NCBI GenBank assembly: GCA_030612485.1
Contig: JAUWNS010000028.1
Span: 1 to 19,349 of the forward strand
Length of the DNA: 19,349 nucleotides
Direction of reading: 5' to 3'
Source of the DNA: Candidatus Bipolaricaulota bacterium
GTDB taxonomy: Bacteria > Bipolaricaulota > Bipolaricaulia > UBA7950 > UBA9294
Part shown: in pieces, positions 14,703-19,349 of the stretch
How positions within the stretch are numbered: position 1 is the first letter of the stretch
Layout: the number at the start of each line of letters is the position of its first letter
Notes under the pieces: model-generated
What the model saw: only the letters and a program-made list of their open reading frames with translations
The model's database searches: none
What the model was told of the DNA's origin: nothing
Position numbers and translations under genes: made by a program

Positions 14703-15437
14703 TTAGACCTCCATTGACTTTGTTTCTTGGAAGCCGAGGAAGAGTTGCTCCGAAGCTAGGAAATGATGTTCCACAACCTGGGCAATTCCTGACTTATCTT
14801 TTGTCTCAAGAGCCTCCAGCATAGCTCGATGTTCTTCAACCATATCCTCGCCGTGTTGAGTCATATATTGGGAATTGACCTGCGTGGCAACCTGTTGATG
14901 GGTGATTGCAAGAAGAGGAGAGAGCGCTTGCTGAAGGAACGGATTCTTTGCCGTGCTTGCGAAGCGTAAATGGAAATCTCGATCTGCATCAGCATAGTCG
15001 TCATAATTCTTTTGGGTGATAGCCTCCTCAATTCGCTCAAGGATCTCCTGCAGCGAAGAGATGTCACGCTCGTCTGCTTTCTCGACAGCCAGTTTTGCAA
15101 GAATGATCTCCACACTCTTGCGGGCTTCCCACACCTCTCCCAGGCTCTTGTTCTCCCGTAGTGCACGCAGAGTAGGCTCCAGTCCAACAGCACTATTCAC
15201 ATCACTTTGAATGTAGGTTCCATTACCTATTCTTCTTTCAATAATGTCCATTATTTGCAAAGCGCTGAGTGCTTCGCGTACAGCTGCTCGCCCTACACCC
15301 AGTTGCTCTGCTAAGGTACGTTCTGGAGGAAGTTGGTCTCCTACACGATATCGGCCTTCTCTGATCGATCGTAGTATCTCATCAACTACAAAGGCAGTAC
15401 GGCTCTTTTGTGCGGGAAACGTCGTGAAACTTTCCAC
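14703..15437 (-). CDS. GntR-family regulator, FadR/FCD subgroup
   Basis: The product is a DNA-binding regulator of about 244 residues. The N-terminal winged helix (about residues 10-80) shows VVDEILRSIREGRYRVGDQL, PPERTLAEQLGVGRAAVREA, LSALQIMDIIERR and GNGTYIQ. The C-terminal helical FCD domain has the likely metal and ligand residues DADRDFHLRF, EEHRAMLEAL and VVEHHFLASEQ (one Asp and conserved His). I chose the GTG at 15437, which lies eight bases after GGGAGG. A GTG at 15446 is in frame but overlaps that site. It is the first gene of the minus-strand operon and probably represses both its own operon and the divergent one through the GGTCnGACCGGT sites. The effector is probably a metabolite of the pathway, such as an organic or amino acid. 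Confidence 0.93.
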   Translation of the reverse strand: MESFTTFPAQKSRTAFVVDEILRSIREGRYRVGDQLPPERTLAEQLGVGRAAVREALSALQIMDIIERRIGNGTYIQSDVNSAVGLEPTLRALRENKSLGEVWEARKSVEIILAKLAVEKADERDISSLQEILERIEEAITQKNYDDYADADRDFHLRFASTAKNPFLQQALSPLLAITHQQVATQVNSQYMTQHGEDMVEEHRAMLEALETKDKSGIAQVVEHHFLASEQLFLGFQETKSMEV

Positions 15438-15467
15438 GGTTAGCACCTCCCATCATCAACGCCTCAT

Positions 15468-15479
15468 ACCGGTCAGACC
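15468..15479 (-). promoter_or_regulatory. Predicted GntR/FadR-type operator of the minus-strand operon
   Basis: Read on the minus strand the site is GGTCTGACCGGT. It contains the perfect palindrome GGTC-n-GACC, which matches the core of the TGGTCnGACCA operators known for FadR-subgroup GntR proteins. It starts eight bases beyond the -10 box, around the expected transcription start, where a bound repressor would block initiation. A near-identical copy serves the divergent operon. Confidence 0.65.
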
Positions 15480-15487
15480 TATAACCA

Positions 15488-15516
15488 ATAATAGCATGAA
15501 TGGGTGCCGCTGTCAA
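15488..15516 (-). promoter_or_regulatory. Sigma70 promoter of the gntR-creatininase-transporter operon
   Basis: On the minus strand TTGACA (15516-15511, full consensus) and TATTAT (15493-15488, five of six) are separated by exactly 17 bases. The predicted start is near 15481, about 45 bases before the GTG of the regulator. The operator at 15468-15479 follows immediately. Such a strong promoter would need repression, consistent with autoregulation. Confidence 0.8.
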
Positions 15517-15575
15517 GAAGATCACGCAAACTAACGCAGCAAAGTGCTGTTGGCGCAGGATAAATAAGCCAGCAG

Positions 15576-15604
15576 TTGACGTCTAATCCTTTACTATATA
15601 TAAT
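15576..15604 (+). promoter_or_regulatory. Sigma70 promoter of the MEMO-like/iadA/M20 operon
   Basis: TTGACG (15576-15581, five of six) and TATAAT (15599-15604, full consensus) are separated by 17 bases. The predicted start is near 15611, about 40 bases before the ATG at 15651. The operator palindrome at 15605 abuts the -10 box. Its mirror arrangement with the minus-strand promoter marks 15470-15616 as a shared control region. Confidence 0.82.
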
Positions 15605-15616
15605 GGTCGGACCGGT
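15605..15616 (+). promoter_or_regulatory. Predicted GntR/FadR-type operator of the plus-strand operon
   Basis: The site GGTCGGACCGGT contains the perfect palindrome GGTC-n-GACC and differs from the minus-strand operator at one base of twelve. It spans the expected transcription start directly after TATAAT, so a bound regulator would exclude RNA polymerase. Both sites lie in the same orientation relative to their own promoters. Confidence 0.65.
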
Positions 15617-15650
15617 TCGATATCTAACCAGAGGATGTTAATAGCCAAGG

Positions 15651-16637
15651 ATGAAGTGGAAACCTTATTACCGACATGAGTTCGATCTACCAGGCACAAG
15701 AGATTATCTTGAGATGGTATTCTCCCGTGCTGAAGAGGCTACCTTTCTAGATCACTTTATCAATAATGGCGCCATTCTGTCCTTCCCCCATACTGCTTTA
15801 CACTATGCTGCACTCGCTCAATCGAGGGTCGTTGTCGCACTGTATCGCGCAGGCGTTAAGCGGATAGTTGCTTTAGGCGTCCTTCATGTTTGGGGTCACA
15901 CCGCTTCCTCTTCCCTTTACCGCCACGCTATGAATGAAAAGGAATCCCCATCCCTCCGGAGGGATGCCTTTTCTGCCCTTGCCGGAGCATTTGTTCCGCC
16001 GCATCCCTTTTTGCAGACCCCGTTCGGAGTAATTCCCCTCGCTTTTTCGCCACTGTTGAAAACCGATACCATCTGTCAAGATCGATCTCAGTTATTGGAA
16101 GAAGAGTTCTCTCTTGATACTTTTCTAAGTTTACTTAATTATTACTACTTATTGCATAATCAATCTCTGCCAGAAATCATTCCACTTTACATTGGCATGA
16201 CGAGGAATCCGCTCACTAACTCATTTGAAACTGCTTCCCAAATTGCTAGGGTCATACAGAAAATAGCCTCACCGGAAACAGCCATTGTCGCTACAGGAGA
16301 TATCGTACACTACGGCACGGGGTACTCTCCGAAAGAGGTGATGAATGAGATGTCTGCAAGTGTGGAGGAACTGGAGAAGGTGTTTAGGGAAGAGATCGAT
16401 GTGGTCTTAAACCTTGTTCTGAAACGTAAAGACTACGTTCAGGCCTTTTCAAGACTCGATCAACTCCTGAACAACGATCAACGCTATCTTCTTCCTGTCA
16501 TATCTGAATGCTTGGGTAACGATGCTGGATACGATATTATTTCCTTCCAGCTCTCCGACTATGCCGCCATCAACAAAGGGGATCCCCCCTGTTTTGTGGC
16601 TTCGAGCCTGATTGCGTACAAACCAGGGCCTATATGA
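15651..16637 (+). CDS. Divergent MEMO/LigB-superfamily-like protein, function unknown
   Basis: The 328-residue cytoplasmic protein has no certain function. Several blocks line up in order with the MEMO family of the class III extradiol dioxygenase fold. These are GAILSFPHTALHYAALA (compare the family's PHAGY segment, with His47 and His51), RIVALGVLHVWGH (the ILGP-x-H segment, His79 and His83), LQTPFGVIPLAF, LPEIIPLYIGM and VATGDIVHYGTGY (the SSDLSHYG segment). The C-terminal CFVASSLIAYKP may be the last strand with its cysteine. Metal-binding histidines therefore look kept, although the overall match is weak. It is the first gene of the operon repressed by the neighbouring GntR protein and its stop overlaps the next ATG (ATGA). 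A hydrolytic or metal-dependent role on the imported substrate is possible. The ribosome site is weak, and base composition here looks more AT-rich than in the redox genes. Confidence 0.5.
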   Translation: MKWKPYYRHEFDLPGTRDYLEMVFSRAEEATFLDHFINNGAILSFPHTALHYAALAQSRVVVALYRAGVKRIVALGVLHVWGHTASSSLYRHAMNEKESPSLRRDAFSALAGAFVPPHPFLQTPFGVIPLAFSPLLKTDTICQDRSQLLEEEFSLDTFLSLLNYYYLLHNQSLPEIIPLYIGMTRNPLTNSFETASQIARVIQKIASPETAIVATGDIVHYGTGYSPKEVMNEMSASVEELEKVFREEIDVVLNLVLKRKDYVQAFSRLDQLLNNDQRYLLPVISECLGNDAGYDIISFQLSDYAAINKGDPPCFVASSLIAYKPGPI

Positions 16638-16654
16638 TTAGAGAAAGAGGGGAT

Positions 16655-17815
16655 ATGAGTACCAAGCCATTTCTTATCGTTGTTTCTGGAGGGACAGTCT
16701 ATTCTCCCTCATCGCTCGGGAGAAAGGACATCCTCATCGCCGGGGATCGCGTCGTACATATCGATGATCATATTGACCTTTCCAAGAACATCATCGTCAA
16801 TCGCATCAATGCCACAGGGAAGATCGTTGTTCCCGGGTTCATCGACCTCCACGTCCACCTGATCGGTGGGGGCGGGGAGGACGGCCCAGCCTCCCGGGTT
16901 CCGGGGATCTCCCTCTCCACATTGACCGAGGCCGGGATCACCACCGTCGTTGGCGTCCTCGGTACAGATGGGATCACGCGCAGTCCGGAGGCACTCCTTG
17001 CCAAGGTAAAGGGGCTACATTCAGAGGGGTTAAGCGCCTACATGTACACCGGCTCCTATCACCTCCCTTCCCCCACCATCACGGGAAGAGTGAAGCGCGA
17101 TATCGTCCTGATCGAGGAGATCATCGGGGTGAAGATAGCCATCTCTGATCATCGCAGCTCACAACCGACCACGGACGAATTAGCAAAGCTTGCCTCTGAG
17201 GCTCGAATAGGCGGGATGTTGGCGGGAAAGTCCGGCATAGTGCATGTACATGTCGGTGGTGGCTCCCGCGGACTTGATCCTATCCTCGCTGTTATCAAGC
17301 AGACCGAGATTCCCATCAGCCAATTTCTCCCGACCCACATTGGTAGAGACACGACCCTCCTAAGACAGGGGATCGACTTTGTCAACACGGGAGGGTGCAT
17401 CGATATCACCGTTCCCAACAAAGCAAATAAGGCGATATCGATCATCAAGGAGTTTCAGGAAAGCAGGATCGATCTTACTAAAGTTACTCTCAGTTCGGAT
17501 GGCAATGGAAGTAAGCCCAGATTCAACGGCCGTGGCGAGCTTACCGGCATGGCGACGGGAGACGTAGCAATCCTTAGTAAGACACTGAAGGTTCTGGTGG
17601 AAGGAAAGGTTCTTCCTTTACCGGATGCCTTAGCGCTCATCACCAGCAATCCGGCGGATCGCTTAGGGATATCAGGCAGGAAAGGCTCTATTCGGGAGGG
17701 AGCGGATGCCGATCTCCTTATTCTGGATGAGGAGTTGCGTATCGAGCAGGTCTTTGCCAAGGGACGATTGATGGTCGACGATGGCAGAGCCCTGATCAAG
17801 GGGAACTTTGAGTGA
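16655..17815 (+). CDS. iadA: Isoaspartyl dipeptidase
   Basis: This amidohydrolase-superfamily binuclear zinc enzyme hydrolyses beta-aspartyl (isoaspartyl) dipeptides to free amino acids. The 386-residue product matches bacterial IadA along its whole length. It has GFIDLHVHLIGGGGEDGP (His66 and His68), the carboxylated lysine in GVKIAISDHRS (Lys160), VHVHVGGGS (His199), LPTHIGRD (His228) and TLSSDGNGSKP (Asp282). These correspond to the known metal and catalytic residues of the E. coli enzyme, offset by two or three positions. The ATG at 16655 aligns best with IadA N-termini. The overlapping ATG at 16634 would add seven residues. Translational coupling to the upstream gene is likely. It gives the clearest clue to the operon's purpose: use of isoaspartyl peptides from damaged protein, or beta-Asp-Arg dipeptides from cyanophycin. 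Confidence 0.95.
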   Translation: MSTKPFLIVVSGGTVYSPSSLGRKDILIAGDRVVHIDDHIDLSKNIIVNRINATGKIVVPGFIDLHVHLIGGGGEDGPASRVPGISLSTLTEAGITTVVGVLGTDGITRSPEALLAKVKGLHSEGLSAYMYTGSYHLPSPTITGRVKRDIVLIEEIIGVKIAISDHRSSQPTTDELAKLASEARIGGMLAGKSGIVHVHVGGGSRGLDPILAVIKQTEIPISQFLPTHIGRDTTLLRQGIDFVNTGGCIDITVPNKANKAISIIKEFQESRIDLTKVTLSSDGNGSKPRFNGRGELTGMATGDVAILSKTLKVLVEGKVLPLPDALALITSNPADRLGISGRKGSIREGADADLLILDEELRIEQVFAKGRLMVDDGRALIKGNFE

Positions 17816-17871
17816 GTGAAGGGATCCAAGGAGTGAGTCACCAATCTCACCGAGGTACTTAAGGAGTACGG

Positions 17872-19047
17872 ATGAACACATTGAAAGAGAGGGCTTGCGC
17901 CCGTGTCGATGAGATCGCTAATGAATTAATCGAGGTGAGCCGTGATATCTACGACCATCCCGAACTGAAATTCGAGGAGTTCAGAGCATCGAAGCTTCTC
18001 GCCGAGAAATTGCAGGAAGAGGGGTTCACAGTCGAGTTGGGGGTAGCGGATCTCGAAACAGCGATTTCTGCGGTTCACCCAGCAAAGAGCGACGGTCCGA
18101 CCGTGGCGATCCTTGGGGAGTACGACGCCCTGCCCGAGCTCGGGCACGCCTGCGGACACAACCTGATCGCCGCCTCCGCCCTGGGTGCGTCGCTTGCTCT
18201 CGCGTCGATCAAGGAGGACCTACCTGGGAGGCTCGTCTTCTTCGGGACACCTGCCGAGGAGGGAGGCGGAGGAAAGGTGATCATGGTTAATTCCGGCCTG
18301 TTCGAGGAGATCGACGCTGCGATGATGTTCCACCCCTCTTCCCACACAGTGGTCGATCGTGGGAGCCTTGCGATCACCGAGGTTGAGATCGAGTTCACCG
18401 GGAAGGCGTCCCACGCCTCAGGTTCGCCGGAGAAGGGGATCAACGCCCTCGACGCGGTGATTCAGACGTTCAACGGGATCAATGCCCTGCGCCAGCACAT
18501 AGAGGACGGTGCACGCATCCACGGGATCATCACCGACGGTGGAGCGAAGCCGAACATCGTCCCTGAACACGCTGCAGCCTGCTTCTACGTGCGCGCCCCG
18601 GGGAACGCCTACCGTGATGAGCTCATAGAAAAGCTGCGCCGGTGTGCGGAAGGTGCGGCCCTCGCCACCGGGGCGAAGATGGCATTTAACATCGTTGGTC
18701 ACTCCTACAAGGCGATGAAACCGAATCGCGCCATCGGCGATGCGTTTGTGCGCAACCTGGAAGGCTTGGGCGAGCCGTTAAATCCCCCTCCTGCAGGAAG
18801 CGGTCAGGGATCGACCGACATGGGGGACGTCAGTCAAGCTGTTCCCTCGATTCACGCCTACATCCAGATCTGTGGGGATAAAGTCGCCGGCCACTCGCGC
18901 GAATTCGCCGAAGCCTCGGCGTCGAAGCGCGGGGAAGAGGTGCTCCTCATCGCCGCCAAGGCGATGGCGATGACCGCGATCGACCTGTTCACAGATCCCG
19001 GCCTGATGGAGTGTGCGAAGGAGGAGTTCGGGTCCGGCAGGATCTAG
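17872..19047 (+). CDS. M20-family metallo-amidohydrolase (AbgB/PM20D2-like)
   Basis: The 391-residue zinc-dependent amidase/dipeptidase has the M20 signatures IYDHPELKFEE, GEYDALPELGHACGHNL (Cys94 and His96 as metal ligands), TPAEEGGGGKV (catalytic and metal Glu129/Glu130), an MMFHPSS segment and a late HSREFAEAS histidine. The GHACGHN form and the EYDALPELG strand place it near the p-aminobenzoyl-glutamate hydrolase AbgB and PM20D2 dipeptidases rather than succinyl-diaminopimelate desuccinylases. The ATG at 17872 has AAGGAG upstream, inside a short inverted repeat GTACT-TAAGG-AGTAC that could partly mask it. It lies 56 bases after iadA, in the same operon, and probably cleaves N-acyl amino acids or dipeptides delivered by the pathway. 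The substrate is not determined. Confidence 0.9.
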   Translation: MNTLKERACARVDEIANELIEVSRDIYDHPELKFEEFRASKLLAEKLQEEGFTVELGVADLETAISAVHPAKSDGPTVAILGEYDALPELGHACGHNLIAASALGASLALASIKEDLPGRLVFFGTPAEEGGGGKVIMVNSGLFEEIDAAMMFHPSSHTVVDRGSLAITEVEIEFTGKASHASGSPEKGINALDAVIQTFNGINALRQHIEDGARIHGIITDGGAKPNIVPEHAAACFYVRAPGNAYRDELIEKLRRCAEGAALATGAKMAFNIVGHSYKAMKPNRAIGDAFVRNLEGLGEPLNPPPAGSGQGSTDMGDVSQAVPSIHAYIQICGDKVAGHSREFAEASASKRGEEVLLIAAKAMAMTAIDLFTDPGLMECAKEEFGSGRI

Positions 19048-19163
19048 CGGATATAGCGCTCGCTCGGCCCTATCCATCCTCACAAAGGAGATCCTGCGAG
19101 TTGTCAGCTGGGAAGGGTGTTCCTCGTCTTAGAATTGCTTCGCGGTCGATGTCCGTGAGTGAT

Positions 19164-19349
19164 TCATAAGTCGCTTCGCTTCAGGATATCGTAGATTTCT
19201 TCTCTGGAACCAATAAGGACCACGAACACCTCGTGTTCCTCTTTACAGAGAAAGTAGAGAATCCGGTACTCCCCACCCGGAGTTCCGATGCGCTTGCTCC
19301 GGAGTGCGGGGTAGCCCTTCAGCTGCTTCCCTGAATAGGGATTCTCTCG
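19164..19349 (-). CDS. RelE/ParE-family toxin, 3' part; start outside the window
   Basis: The minus strand is open from the right edge to a TGA at 19164-19166, giving 61 residues that end in EEIYDILKRSDL. The visible part has NPYSGKQLKGYPALRSKRIG, GEYRILYFLCKEEHEVFVVL and IGSREEIY, the final beta-sheet and C-terminal helix of RelE-type mRNA endonucleases (the usual order is R-x-G-x-YRI-x-Y, then V-x-V-x-x-IG-x-R-x-x-Y). The basic residues and tyrosine expected of an active site are present. The N-terminus and the antitoxin, normally upstream, would lie beyond the window. No antitoxin follows the stop. It is convergent with the M20 gene; the 116 bases between hold no feature I could recognise. 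Confidence 0.75.
   Translation of the reverse strand, partial: RENPYSGKQLKGYPALRSKRIGTPGGEYRILYFLCKEEHEVFVVLIGSREEIYDILKRSDL

Noticed and set aside
10350..15650. Mobile element insertion breaking the P1 peptidase
   Set aside because: No transposase, integrase, terminal inverted repeats or target duplication was seen, and the peptidase remainder is not found on the right side. A simple insertion is not supported, only a junction.
17849..17871. Riboswitch-like hairpin masking the M20 ribosome site
   Set aside because: The GTACT/AGTAC inverted repeat is only five base pairs and probably too weak to regulate alone.
1..19349. tRNA, rRNA or CRISPR array
   Set aside because: No cloverleaf, rRNA segment or regularly spaced repeats were recognised by reading both strands, although a covariance search was not possible.

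Overview
The window (roughly 55% GC by eye, bacterial gene density, Shine-Dalgarno-led genes) looks like chromosomal DNA of an anaerobic, probably diderm bacterium that ferments peptides. The evidence is a signal-peptide beta-barrel-like protein, a soluble Fe-S/flavin complex related to bifurcating NADH-linked hydrogenases, and a large block for peptide uptake and cleavage. The content recalls deep-branching peptide fermenters such as Bipolaricaulota or Synergistota, but the sequence alone does not settle the lineage.

Left part (1-3480): the 3' part of a sensor histidine kinase, a YkuK-family RNase H-like protein, a putative outer-membrane beta-barrel protein, and on the minus strand a Nudix hydrolase whose end overlaps the barrel gene.

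Middle (3550-9260): a three-gene operon, nuoE-like, nuoF-like and a 1104-residue fusion. The fusion joins a [2Fe-2S] ferredoxin, a GltD/NfnB-type NADPH/FAD module, several [4Fe-4S] domains and a NuoG-type degenerate molybdopterin fold. It combines a HydB/NuoF-type NADH-FMN site with a GltD-type NADPH-FAD site. No hydrogenase H-cluster, NiFe subunit or active formate dehydrogenase is encoded here. The likely job is electron transfer between NADH, NADPH and ferredoxin or an unlinked partner.

Right part (9363-19047): an Asp/Glu racemase and a P1-family peptidase cut off after about 92 residues, where it runs tail-to-tail into a minus-strand operon. That operon, read right to left, is a FadR-type GntR regulator, a creatininase-family amidohydrolase, a possible 27-residue leader ORF, a peptide-binding protein and two Dpp/Opp permeases. 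Diverging from it is a plus-strand operon of a MEMO-like protein, isoaspartyl dipeptidase (iadA) and an M20 amidohydrolase. Each divergent operon has a near-consensus sigma70 promoter with a 17-base spacer, and just downstream of each -10 box lies an almost identical GGTCnGACCGGT palindrome. Both arms are therefore probably one regulon controlled by the GntR protein. The enzymes suggest import and breakdown of unusual amide-linked peptides (isoaspartyl, D-residue or cyclic amides). No ATPase of the transporter is present in the window.

The right edge holds the 3' part of a minus-strand RelE/ParE-type toxin. No tRNA, rRNA, CRISPR array, insertion sequence or replication origin was recognised. 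No stretch longer than about 300 bases lacks a gene; the largest gaps are 1522-1723, 3477-3683 and 15438-15650.
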